From Lampris incognitus (taxonomy: Eukaryota; Chordata; Actinopteri; Lampriformes; Lampridae), in contig NC_079214.1 of the NCBI RefSeq assembly GCF_029633865.1, positions 31,762,957-31,826,956 on the forward strand: 64,000 nucleotides of DNA, read 5' to 3'. How positions within the stretch are numbered: the first letter of the stretch is position 1; every line of letters begins with the position of its first letter. Below are positions 12,017 through 23,075 of the stretch, piece after piece. The translations under genes and the position numbers were made by a program. The notes under the pieces are model-generated. The model was not told the DNA's origin and searched no databases. It worked only from the letters and a program-made list of their open reading frames with translations.

Positions 12017-12775
12017 CTACTGAGCGCTGGCCCTGGAGTTTCCCGCCGCCTCAAACGTGCACGGAGAGACGCAGTGCCTCGCTTTGCCGCCGAACCGCTG
12101 GTGGAAGAAACAGAGGCCTCTCCCGCGCCGTCTCCGGGCAGTCACTTCAGCCACCACTGCCGGGTCTGCGTCCTCCGACGTCGGCTGCAGAGGCTCCGAT
12201 GCCACACTCTGCACAGAGAACCGTCTGGTAGCCAGCAGGACCCGATCAGCCTCCTCAGCCAAACCTCAGCAGTCACCAGCAGCCAGACACGGGGAGTTAG
12301 CCAAAGCCGCGCGCACAGGAGACGGGAGCTGGCGCAGGAAAATGTGCGGGAAAAGGAACCCACCTTCGTCTGAGCCTAGCAGCGACAGCATATTGTCCAT
12401 GAGATCCACAGCCGTCCCGTCACCCAAACCGGATAGGAAAAGGATTCTGTCTGCCCTCTCTGCGGTAGATAGGCTGTACCTCCGGAGCAGAAGATGTTTG
12501 AGGGCGACGTATTTATTGTGTTGTGGAGGGGCATGCAACAGCTGCATGGCCCGGCGTTTGGACTGCTGGTCAAGCGCAGCGACGACCAGATAGTATCTGG
12601 AGTCGTCCGCGGAGATTCCACGCAGGTGGAACAGCGCCTCGACATGCTGGAACCACGAGGCAGGGTCGCTCTGCCAGAACTCTGGGAGTTTCACAGCCGC
12701 GGCGAGAACGGCCGGCTGTGAGAGTTGGGGCGGCGTGGCCGAAGTGGATTCACACTCATCTTCTGTTCCAAACAT
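12017..12775 (-). pseudogene. gypsy copy 1 gag, nonsense-interrupted
   Basis: The likely start is ATG at 12775 (MFGTEDECESTSATPPQL). It is a capsid-like protein containing LPEFWQSDPASWFQHVEALF and RSLS-type helices. After LAAGDC an in-frame TGA (near 12263-12265) replaces a CGA arginine codon still present in copy 2. The frame then continues with EEADRVLLATRRFS to a nucleocapsid finger CFFHQRFGGKARHCVSPC, which is C-x2-H-x9-C-x3-C rather than the usual CCHC knuckle. This CHCC finger is a known mark of the CsRn1 group. Confidence 0.85.
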
Positions 12776-12795
12776 GTTCAATTCGGGGTCACCAA

Positions 12796-12971
12796 TGTGG
12801 CAGGAATGAGGAAAAACACAGGAGACCAAGGCGAGTTTGATGTTTATTCCTCAACTCCAAAAACCAACTGCAGCAGGAACAACCCCTGCACCGGCGAGCC
12901 CGGGAACGTAAACCAGGCCCCCAGCTCACAGTCCTGCTGGGTGAGAGGCATAGCCCCTAGTGTCCGCCACA
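12796..12971 (-). repeat. 5' LTR of gypsy copy 1, with tRNA-Trp-type primer site alongside
   Basis: Near-identical to 8675-8849 and to 57578-57752. The adjoining bases 12784-12795, read on the minus strand, give the TGGTGACCCCGA primer site. Confidence 0.92.
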
Positions 12972-13174
12972 GTATTCTGTTTTTATTTACGTTTTACACA
13001 ACGTCCCAACTTCATTGGAATTGGGGTTTGTACATGAAGCTACGGTGTGTACTATGCTTATTCCATTACTAGGTGTACAGAACAAAAAAAAGATTTCACC
13101 TCTTGTAGGTATTTCCAGAAACCCAGTTTGCCTTGCCTATGCCCTACAAATTTGTGCTGTGTTGCGTCTTTCAG

Positions 13175-13293
13175 TGGTCCAGTAGAGTGCGCTGTGTCTT
13201 TGAAGCAAGTCTTACAGCACATGGAGGCTTGTCCAGACCTGGCCCACTATGGGCTTTGTGGTATCAGGAAGTGGAGCAGCCGTGGAGTTACAG
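13175..13293 (+). CDS. greb1: greb1 exon
   Basis: Starts after TTTCAG (ends 13174) and finishes before GTAAGG (13294). With the split serine codon it reads [20 protein letters not shown], then [16 protein letters not shown]. The QHME-P-HY-RKWSS spacing matches the GREB1 family as known from mammals. Enters in phase 2, exits in phase 1. Confidence 0.92.
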
Positions 13294-13550
13294 GTAAGGG
13301 GATTTAAAGGTCAGAGGTGTGGGGAAAGCCTGGGACACACCCTTTTTGAAAATGATATTCATGCTCTTTCACCCTCACTAAATAGTATGTGACAGAAGAT
13401 GACAGTAAAGGCATAAGATGAGGGTATGACAAGCAGCAAAGTTAATAAAACAGTTTGAAATCAAAAATATTCCAGATATGTGGGCCAGATGTAACCGCTT
13501 AGCCTATTCATCAATCAGGTAAACTCTTCTTTTAAGTATTCGCAGTACAG

Positions 13551-13982
13551 GGGGTGTCTGGGTGGTGGTCTATTCCATTTTCTACCAACATGGGGATCGC
13601 CGGTCCAGATCCCTGTGTTACCTCCGGCTTGGTCGGGTGTCCCTACAGACACAATTGGCCGTGTCTGCGGGTGGGAAGCTGAATGTGGGTGTGTAGCCTG
13701 GTCGCTGCACTAGCACCTCATCTGGTCAGTTGGGGTGCCTGTTCGGGGGGGGGGGCGGCTGGGGGTAATAGCGTGATCCTCCCACACGCTATGTCCCCCT
13801 GGCGAAACTCCTCACTGTCAGGTGAAAAGAAGCAGCTGGTAATTCCACATGTATCGGAGGAGACGTGGTAGTCTGCAGCCCTCCCCAGATCGGCAGAGGG
13901 CGTGGAGCAACAACTTGGACAGCTCAGAAGAATGGGGTAATTGGCCGGGTACAATTGGGGAGAAAAAATCGAGAAAAAAAAA
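13551..13982 (+). mobile_element. tRNA-derived SINE S2, copy 1
   Basis: Flanked by a near-perfect 16-bp target duplication, AGTATTCGCAGTACAG at 13535-13550 and AGTATTCACAGTACAG at 13983-13998. It has a tRNA-like head with B-box-like GGTCCAGATCCC, a body CTACAGACACAATTGGCC and an A-rich tail. Two further copies lie at 41768-42273 and 62674-63104. Confidence 0.92.
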
Positions 13983-14085
13983 AGTATTCACAGTACAGAC
14001 AGGATAGAAAACAATGGGTTGAGTTTCCTTGCAAACCAAAATCTGTTCAGTATTCAAGATACTCACATAACCTGTCTTTGAAGTG

Positions 14086-14390
14086 GCATGGTGGCGCAGT
14101 GGTTAGCACTGTCACCTCACAGCAAGAAGGTCCTGGGTTCGAACCCTAGTGTTGTCCAACTTTGGGGGTCAACCCAGGATGTCCTCTGTGTGGAGTTTGC
14201 CTGTTCTCCCCGTGTCTGCGGTGGGTTTTCTCCGGGTCTTCCGGTTTCCCCCACCATCAAAAAGACATGCATGATACTGCTGTCTGCCCCTCACTGAGAC
14301 ATGGCAAGACAAACTAGAGTTGGTCAGCTAGGATGGGTTAAATGCAGAGGAAGAATTTCCCCATGGGGATTAATAAAGTAGTGGAAAAAA
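14086..14390 (+). mobile_element. SINE-like repeat S1, copy 2
   Basis: It starts with a version of the same GGTGGCRCRGTGG head, has a B box GGGTTCGAACCC and the same TGTTCTCCCCGTGTCTGCG body, and ends in an A-rich tail after TTAATAAAGTA. It lies in a greb1 intron directly downstream of the SINE at 13551-13982. Confidence 0.75.
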
Positions 14391-14796
14391 AAGTAGTAAA
14401 TATAAACACAATGTCTTGTTTACAATAACCGAAATAGGTTTCTTTCCCAGGTATATGTTTAACCATAATACTGGCATGTAAACATTTTATAACTACTAAT
14501 TCATCATTGTACAGAGAAAATCTCTTTTGCAGCCTTATAGGTATAATTTGACTAATATATCAAAACAGGGTGGCCACTTTTGGAGCAAATCAGAAACAAC
14601 TGTGGTTCTAAATGCGAAAAGACTTCTTTTTTTATCATAGAGATCAATAAAATTACAAAAAAGCAACATACTGTGAAGAGAGAGTCAGTCACTCTGGATA
14701 TTCCACAGATGTCATATCCCTGCTTCAACTACAGTGTATAACAACAATGACAATGTAGTTTTTTTTTTTAGTTTGTTTATTTGTTTTAATATCCAG

Positions 14797-15029
14797 GTTA
14801 CAGAACTAGAGAGCCTTTCTCTAGAGGTCACCTACACGACTTCCTCCTTCTCAATGTGGACTTAAGTCAGAACATCCAGTATGATCAGAACCGCTTCACC
14901 TGCCATGATGTTGACTTCACTCTGCGGGCCCACAGCGCTGGTTTGCTGGTCTGTCAATTCAACAGCTTCAGTGTCATGAAGAAGCAGATCGCCATAGGAG
15001 GATACCGAACCTTTATTATAAAGAGCAAG
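14797..15029 (+). CDS. greb1: greb1 exon
   Basis: The acceptor ATCCAG ends at 14796 and the donor GTACTT starts at 15030. It encodes [40 protein letters not shown] and [17 protein letters not shown], all typical of the GREB1 C-terminal region. It is the longest coding exon in the window (233 bases), enters at phase 1 and leaves at phase 0. Confidence 0.94.
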
Positions 15030-15199
15030 GTACTTGTCCCTAAATCATGAGTACGTATACACACAAACACACGCACACACACAAATGCGTAGATTTGTAT
15101 CCAGACATTTACAAAGTGTTAAAAGGAAACAACAGAGGATGATTTTCCTTATGATCTTTTGCACTAAAACATTTCTCAGCTTGATGCATCCTGGTTTTT

Positions 15200-15599
15200 T
15201 TTTTTTTTTTTTTTTTTTATTTCTGATTTTTCCCTTTTTTCTCCCAATTTAGTGGCCAATTGATCCCTATTTTAATTCAAACACCCACCCTCGTATTGCA
15301 TGCGTTCGCCAACTGCATCTCTCCGGTCGGCAGTCTCGAAGGAAAGCACCTCCCCACTTTCGTGACAAGGCGAATCCAAGCCGAACCACTGTTTTTCCGA
15401 CACACACAGAGACGCATTCACATGACGAACACAAGCCGACTCCGCCCCCCTCCCGAAGACAGCGTTGCCAATGATTGCTGCTTCATCGAGTCCGGCCATA
15501 GTCGGATCTGACGAGACCGGGGCGCGAACCCCAGTCCCCAGTGGGCATCTGCATCGACACCAAGCCGATGCTTAGACCGCTACGCCACCGCGGACTAGC
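15200..15599 (-). mobile_element. tRNA-derived SINE S3 with 16-bp target duplication
   Basis: On the minus strand it begins with an A box TGGCGTAGCGG and a following TCTAAGC, like a tRNA-Leu, then a B box GGTTCGCGCCCC about 45 bases on, and ends in a long poly-A (plus-strand T run near 15195-15220). ATGCATCCTGGTTTTT is repeated at 15184-15199 and 15600-15615. Confidence 0.93.
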
Positions 15600-15615
15600 A
15601 TGCATCCTGGTTTTT

Positions 15616-15943
15616 AATGCGATATTCATATTGAACAAGACATGAGAGTAGTTCAGTAAAAAGAGAAATAGAAATGCATACATTGTCAATGCAAATGACA
15701 ATGCAAAAAAAAGAATGCAAAGATAAATTAATCTACTAATAATATGAATATTGTATAAAATATAGCAGATATAGGCTGTAGCCCGCCAGTGACCCTGAAT
15801 AGCATTAAGCAGGTATTGACAATGACTAAATGAATAGATATTGATTTAATCAATCAAATGGTAAACTACAACACCTAAGTAAATGTTTCATTAATGTCAT
15901 ATAAAGTAGATCAATTGGGCATTAACATTTTATTTTTTTTCAG
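15616..15943 (+). other. greb1 intron, AT-rich, nothing recognised
   Basis: No ORF or repeat family seen between the SINE and the exon at 15944. Confidence 0.6.
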
Positions 15944-16144
15944 ATGACAGACGTTCCCACCTCAGTTGGTCCCAGCCAGTATGTCTGTGCTCCAGACAGC
16001 AAGCACCTTTTCCTGGCCACACCAGCCCAGCTCCTCCTGGAGAAATACCTCCAGCAGACCAGCCAGAGACTATTTCCACTCAGCACTAAGAACTATTCAC
16101 ACCCTGTACTGTCTGTGGATTGTTATCTTAATCTGGGAGCAGAG
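15944..16144 (+). CDS. greb1: greb1 exon
   Basis: A T-rich tract and CAG end at 15943; the donor GTACAG starts at 16145. It is 67 complete codons. It encodes SQYVCAPDSKHLFLATPAQ, LLLEKYLQQTSQRLFP and HPVLSVDCYLNLGAE. These match the family closely in length and order. The following intron carries the Penelope-like fragment. Confidence 0.94.
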
Positions 16145-16431
16145 GTACAGAATACATACATACATACTTTATATACGCATTTACTGTATGCACACAAGAA
16201 GTGGACACAAGCACAGATACCAAGAGATGGACATAAACTTACCCTGTACTATCTGTGGCTTGTTATCTCAATCCAGGGTGTGTGGTAGAGAACACACACA
16301 CACAAACACACATGCACACACACACACAGACTGACTTATGAGTGCAGAGAGACACTCTCAGATGCCAAAAGAAGAGCATAAACATACCTATTCTGAGTAG
16401 AAAATGATTAACCTGGGATACGAAATTCAAA

Positions 16432-17760
16432 GAAAGTTGAATCAGTTCATCTGGATACGTTTATTGACAGATACGTTTCATCACTCATCTGACCTCTTCA
16501 GGTCTTAACTGACTGCAGGTATCCCCGCCCTTATAAACAATACAGCTGCATAACAGCCGAAACCAACGATCAGTTTCATATGCAAATACAATTGTAGGTG
16601 TGACCATTAACTAGAGTTACAATGGCCATGTGTACTATTCACAGGGGATTTGGGCATGTTTGCAATCTCAGCATTGTAAGATGGCGACAGATGTACTCTT
16701 ACACCCCCCACCCCCCCGTTCAGGGATGGTCATTCCCTCTTCACATAGATGGCCTCTTTGACTCCCTGTTCAAACCAGCATTCCTCCCTATCAAGGCTGT
16801 GCACATCCTCATCCTTGAAAGAGTGGCCACTGGCCTGTAGATGGGTGTAGACTGTGGCGTCCTGGCCTGATGTGTTAGCTCTTCTGTGTTGTGCCATCCT
16901 CTTGGCCAGCGTCTGTTTAGTTTCCCCGATGTACAAGTCACGGCAATCCTTCTGGTACTTAACAGCGTACACTATATTGCTCTGTTTGTGCCAGGGTACC
17001 CGATCCTTGGGGTGGACCAACTTATGCCGCTGTGTGTTTTGGGGTTTGAAAGCAACTGAGACGCAGTGTTTGGAAAATAAACGTTTCTGAAACTCCCGCC
17101 ACATACAGAATCACCACTGGTTTACGCTTAGGCAGCTGTTGGCCTTCTCCTCTCTTCAATTGGCTGGCACACTGTTTGGGTGTCTTTCTGGCTTTGACAA
17201 ACGCCCAGTTATGATAATCACACTTAACTATGGCCTGTTTAATGTAGGATTTCTCCCCTTCCTCAGCCTATGTGCCAGTGGGGATGTTGTCAGCTTGGTG
17301 GTACAGCATCCTGATGACTCCTAGTTTGTGCTCCAGTGGGTGATGAGAGTCAAACCTTAAGTACTGAGCAGTATGTGTTGGTTTACAGTAAAAATCAACA
17401 ATCAAATGTCCCCCATCACCAATTGCAATTTCACAGTCTAAGAAGGCTAACCTGTCGTTTTTCACATCCTCCCTGGTGAACTTGATGTGGTTGTCCAGAG
17501 TTAATGTGTTTGGTGAAATGTGGTACATCCTGAGATTTAATTTCAACCCAGGTGTCGCCCACAAATCTGAACTAATGGCTAGGTGGTGCCCCTGGATAGG
17601 ATATCAGAGCCCTCTTTTCCACTTCCTCCATGTACAAGTTGGCCACTACAGGGTGAAACTGGGATATAGCACACCCATGCCTCTGCCTATGCTAGTACTG
17701 CCCCTGTATGTGAGTACGTGGACTGAATCTGTGTCTTCAGTCCACGTACCGGGATAAGAA
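16432..17760 (-). mobile_element. Penelope-like retroelement, 5'-truncated
   Basis: On the minus strand, reverse-transcriptase-like sequence (NLYMEEVE, then RFVGDTWV, then LDNHIKFTREDVKNDRLAFL and YCKPTHTAQYLRFDSHHPLE) is followed by a GIY-YIG nuclease-like domain (NIVYAVKYQKDCRDLYIGET). That RT plus GIY-YIG order defines Penelope-like elements. Downstream is a terminal region with a hammerhead-like core at about 16476-16501. It lies in the greb1 intron between the exons at 15944 and 18171. Confidence 0.9.
16730..17700 (-). pseudogene. Penelope-like RT and GIY-YIG endonuclease, broken
   Basis: Three pieces in different frames: the RT palm region near 17570-17680, the RT thumb-like part 17268-17564, and the endonuclease part 16730-17104. 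The RT catalytic motif reads FVGDTWV, where family members have VDD, so the first catalytic aspartate is lost. The nuclease part keeps VYAV-x10-YIGET and the downstream RMAQH, NTSG and H-x-A pattern. Frame breaks lie near 17240 and 17570. Not expected to be active. Confidence 0.85.
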
Positions 17761-18170
17761 ATGTTGAACACTGCAACAAAAGCACACAAATGGTACCAGA
17801 CACACACACAAAAACAAAAGCCATACCATCTGTCAACTGTTACCTTAACATCTAATCATTTATATACTTGATGTTCAACAGTTCATAGGCTAATGAACAT
17901 GTAGTAAATAGTTGTAGCCTAGCTGTAGCAGTTCAACAAATGATAACCAAGAGTCTCAAGGTTCCTTCCAACTTCCTATATTGACTACTGGGATGTTCTA
18001 CTGTGCTTTTGATCTGTGTTTATGTGTGTTTTAATTCAGTCACTCATAAATTGCAATATATTTAATTGATATGTTGATGAACAGAATTCAACTTAAGTTG
18101 ACCTTGTAAACTTGACTTATTCATATAGCTAAATGTTACACAAATTCACACGCTTACTCCGTCCTTGTAG
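17760..18170 (+). other. greb1 intron, nothing recognised
   Basis: Unique-looking sequence between the Penelope-like fragment and the exon at 18171. Confidence 0.6.
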
Positions 18171-18309
18171 GTGACAGTGTGTTTTGTGAGCTCCAGACCT
18201 CATTCCATTAACATCAGCACCACAGGCCTGCTTTTCAGTGGCCTTCTGCTCTGCTTCTCTGACTCCTTTGTTACACCTGGCTTCCTCAAGAAGTTCTCTT
18301 TCCTCAAAG
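18171..18309 (+). CDS. greb1: greb1 exon
   Basis: The acceptor CCTTGTAG ends at 18170 and the donor GTAAAC starts at 18310. It encodes [16 protein letters not shown], then [15 protein letters not shown] and [10 protein letters not shown]. Phase 0 in, phase 1 out. The intron downstream contains a second copy of the unclassified repeat found in an earlier greb1 intron (1578-1880). Confidence 0.93.
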
Positions 18310-18589
18310 GTAAACATCCTAATCAAATAAAAACAATACTGCATATGGGGCAGGATTTCAGACATGCAGAGATTTACATGCTTACAAATAACCCAGGCTT
18401 GCCACTGCTACTGTGTGACAGCCGATTCCCGATACCTGGTTGCTAACTGTAGCCGCAATTAGGTGAGCCATCAGACTGTCATGTGACCATCTACTGATGG
18501 GCAATGCACATCCTGATTTCTGCAAGTGACAGATGTCCTCAGATGAATATTTGATATACTGGCCTGATTAGAACAGCAAGCGAGATTCA

Positions 18590-18900
18590 AACACAAAAAC
18601 ATAAAAGTTCTCATTATAATCAATGAGACTATCCTAACCATTTGCAGGCGTCAAAATGTGAGGCAAGCACCTCTTTTCCCAGGTGCATTGACGGATGCCC
18701 TGTCTCTATTTTTTAATCTTCACAACGCCTTATTGCTATGGGAAAAAGGCAGTGATCTCGAGCGGATCAGGTAAGGCAACCTAATTTGGTTGGTGATTTG
18801 TTTATGTACTTACTTTACACATTGCTTTGGCGGTTCAAGTGCAGACAGCCCAGTTTCTGTGCCATGCACAACATAACATTTTGACACACGCATGCAATTA
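18590..18900 (+). repeat. Unclassified dispersed repeat R1, copy 2
   Basis: Colinear with 1578-1880 with moderate divergence; both copies are in greb1 introns. Class unknown. Confidence 0.7.
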
Positions 18901-19311
18901 AGACAAAGTGTAACTTTAACGCCAACTCTTAACTCTGAACCTAGCCATATTTCTAACATGAACCTTGTCATATAAAGCATGACATCCCAAAGACATCAAG
19001 TCTAACATCTCTTACTTGCAGGAATCAGAACAGGTGTTCAATATCATCACTCACACATTCTCAAAGATCAGTGTTCTGTTTTCAGCAATCTCGCCATGCC
19101 CTCCTCCTCTTCTTCCTCTGTCCCTCCGCGCTCTCTCTCTGCCCCATGCCTTTCTCACTTTATGCTCTCCCTAACCTCGTGTCTTTTTTCTCTTATTTAA
19201 CTCTTCTTTCCCTCCTTTGTCTCACCACCCCCGACCACCTTTTCTTCTTTTGTTTCCCAACTACCCATTCTCCATTGCTCTCTCTCCCACTCCCACCCTC
19301 TTTCTCTTTAG

Positions 19312-19475
19312 GAGCGACTCTGTGTGTTATCAGTGCAGATCGTAGTTCCTTGAGGCAGACGGTGGGCAGACTGGAGCTGGAGGAAGAGTGGAGGTTCAGG
19401 CTGAGTGACGAATTTCAGACGGCAAACGCCAAGGAGGATCGACCGCTCTTCTTTCTGACAGGGAAACACATATGA
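19312..19475 (+). CDS. greb1: greb1 terminal coding exon with stop
   Basis: Starts after a long CT tract and TTTAG (ends 19311). It encodes [38 protein letters not shown] and [10 protein letters not shown], followed by TGA at 19473-19475. The C-terminal HI after LTG is the usual GREB1 ending, so the protein is not truncated. The 3' UTR follows without a further splice signal that needs to be invoked. Confidence 0.95.
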
Positions 19476-19910
19476 CAGCAACTCAGAAGTGCAATGGTCT
19501 CACACTTGAATCGGAATTATTTTGTTTGTCTGGTAAAAGAACTAATCATGGATTTGCCATACTGGCAGTGGTTACGAGACATTTTGAAAACTTCCAATGT
19601 GATACAAGGACAACAGGAGCTGTGTACACAACACAAATGGACAACGCAAATAGACAGTATGTATCAACCAAACCTACAGGACACAAGTGAAACACACATC
19701 TAAGTTGATAGAAACTTAAAACTTGCCACATCATTAAGAAAGACATGAGAGTTGAAATAATGATGCACACTCAGATAATGTTTACGTTTGTCACAGAGGA
19801 GTATCTCTTGATTTTTACTTAGAAGAATAGAACTGCAATATACCTCAGATTCTCAGCTTGTTGGGTCTCAATCTACAGCCAACACTACACTAAAGTTCAT
19901 GAAAAATAAA
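19476..19910 (+). promoter_or_regulatory. greb1: greb1 3' UTR with candidate poly(A) signal
   Basis: AATAAA at 19905-19910 is the first canonical poly(A) signal after the stop codon, 430 bases downstream. A second AATAAA occurs near 20764 and could serve as a distal site. No coding potential is seen in this stretch. Assignment of the used site is inference. Confidence 0.5.
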
Positions 19911-19999
19911 ACAATACTTATTCAGCAAAAGATAGGGTATCTATTTTTAATTACTTATTCAAAGGAAAGATTCCATTTGTTAACCTTTTTTTCCCTCAG

Positions 20000-21160
20000 A
20001 GACTGTTTACCTGGCTGGCTAACATTGGGTTGACAACATCTAGTGTTGAATTTTGGTCATTTTTTAATTCATTAGTACAAGTGACAATGTCAGAGAGAAA
20101 ATCTGATCAGAAATGAGGAGGTGAGCATTCATTTTGATAACATTTTAATTTTTTCACATTTTCAAGCGTATTTGTTTCATATTTTCAATTCTATGATAGC
20201 AATGATGCTCTTCTGCTATTTCTAGCTTGCTGTTGAACATATTTTCCTTTTCTAAAGCCATATTTGTAATCTTTTTTTCTGTCACTAATCAGTGAACTCC
20301 ATCAAATCAAATGTTTGTGTGTGTGGGGGGGGGGGGCTTCCATGTAACTAAACTTTTTTCATGCAGAACTAATAACTAATGTCACGGGGTTCTATTTCAA
20401 ACTCCTCAAAAACTGGATAAACACAGGTGTAGTCAGAAAATATGATGATGTGATTTAGTATGCCAGCCTTCCAAGGTGCAGATAGTGAGAATATTTACAA
20501 AAAAGTGCAAAAAGATGAAAAACAAAACACTATATACAGGATTACAAAATATTACAAAAAGGAGTTCCTCAATAACTCATATCTTTCAACAAAAAAAAAT
20601 GATCCAAAAAAAATAACAATCTGTAAATTCAACAGATGTTACCTTCTCTGTAATCACGCCAATACTGATCCTACCAGGGCCAAAGGCACCCCTTTTAAAC
20701 TGGTAGCCCCTCCCACTAGGCTTCATAATTACATAAAAAAATACAATTAATATTTTCCCTGCCAAATAAAGCATTTACAGCTTCTTAAACCCAAACATTT
20801 TAACCGATTATCTATATTTTCATAAACATTTTCCTTAAACCAAAACAAGTTATTTGCAGTAAAAGTTAATATTACAGTCAAGAAACATAATTATGCAGTT
20901 CATGTGACCATGAAAACACATGAGAACATACTGTTTAACAGAGGAAAATGTTACGGCCCTGTTTTGCCAACCAGACTCATTGATGGGAGATGGCGTTGTG
21001 ATTATTCAAACACTCACAAAAAGGAACTTTATTTACAATAATATATAATACAGAGTTAATAAAAACAATCAATCAAAATAATCAATCAAAAAACAATCAA
21101 TAAAAACACACCACAGTCAAAAATCATTAAAAGTACCCCCGATATTGGAAGTACTTTTAT
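20000..21160. other. AT-rich intergenic stretch, unassigned
   Basis: It contains a run of 13 G at about 20326, A-rich imperfect repeats of the ATCAATCAAA type near 21060-21110, and no convincing ORF. A stretch from about 20380 to 20960 looks like decayed mobile DNA, but no family could be recognised. Confidence 0.4.
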
Positions 21161-21164
21161 ATAA

Positions 21165-21437
21165 ACTTAGCACAAAAAGTAAGAAAATGTGTGTTTGGTA
21201 GATTATTTCTTTGATGTAACAATGCTTCTTGGCAATAAATCTTATATCAGGCACCTGATTGTCAGCACCTGGGGTACCAGAAGCTCAAAACAAGAGTCAA
21301 TAGCAGCAGCAAAATAAGCTGTTAAAAGGGAAATAAACAGGCTTTCCAACGGTATAAGATTTATTGTCAAGAAGCATTGTTACAACAAAGAAATAATCTA
21401 CCAAACACAAATTTTCTTACTTTGTGCTAAGTATATA
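21165..21437. repeat. Foldback (inverted) repeat, arms about 85-90 bp
   Basis: The left arm (about 21165-21252) and the right arm (about 21349-21437) are near-perfect reverse complements. Matching blocks include TTTGGTAGATTATTTCTTTG and AACAATGCTTCTTG. The spacer is about 100 bp without an ORF. It directly abuts the next Tc1 element. Possibly a MITE or the remains of one. Confidence 0.85.
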
Positions 21438-23069
<1,632 letters not shown>

Positions 23070-23075
23070 TATATA

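Larger units (their letters stand above)
8675..12971 (-). mobile_element. Ty3/gypsy LTR retrotransposon, copy 1 (CsRn1/Kabuki-like), inside the mariner element
   Basis: Two near-identical LTRs of 175-176 bp (TGTGGCAGGAATGAGG...CCGCCACA) bound it, and the target site GTAT is duplicated at 8671-8674 and 12972-12975. The element reads on the minus strand. The primer-binding site next to the right-hand LTR starts TGGTGACCCCGA, which fits the 3' end of tRNA-Trp. With the unusual Cys-His-Cys-Cys gag finger, this points to the CsRn1/Kabuki group of Ty3/gypsy elements. Coding regions are all present but damaged. Confidence 0.93.
7137..13030 (+). mobile_element. Tc1/mariner-type transposon interrupted by a Ty3/gypsy element
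   Basis: The termini CAAACCCCAATTCC at 7137 and the complementary GGAATTGGGGTTTG ending at 13030 are flanked by TA at 7135-7136 and 13031-13032. The outer parts (7137-8674 and 12976-13030) make about 1.6 kb when the gypsy insert and its duplicated GTAT are set aside. Subterminal sequences are also inverted (TTTGCAAATCCTTTT / AAAAGGATTTGCAAAT). It sits just 23 bases after a greb1 exon. Confidence 0.93.
1..19910 (+). other. greb1: greb1 gene, 3' part (eleven coding exons plus 3' UTR)
   Basis: The exons between 1 and 19475 join, with phase kept, into the C-terminal part of a GREB1-family protein. Recognisable stretches are [53 protein letters not shown] and [19 protein letters not shown]. In vertebrates GREB1 is an oestrogen-induced nuclear cofactor of steroid receptors, and its C-terminal region has been described as glycosyltransferase-like, with reported O-GlcNAc transferase activity on ER-alpha. 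Neighbouring lpin1 in the same orientation favours greb1 over its paralogue greb1l. The 5' part lies outside the window. Introns between 368 and 19312 contain many mobile elements, none of which breaks an exon. Confidence 0.93.

Noticed and set aside
12057..12593. 178-codon plus-strand ORF and similar ones at 11671-12231 and 51670-52371
   Set aside because: Antisense shadows of gypsy gag/pro in GC-rich sequence.
15260..15511. Plus- and minus-strand ORFs over the S3 SINE
   Set aside because: The sequence has exact SINE boundaries, Pol III boxes and a target duplication, so no protein gene is needed to explain it.
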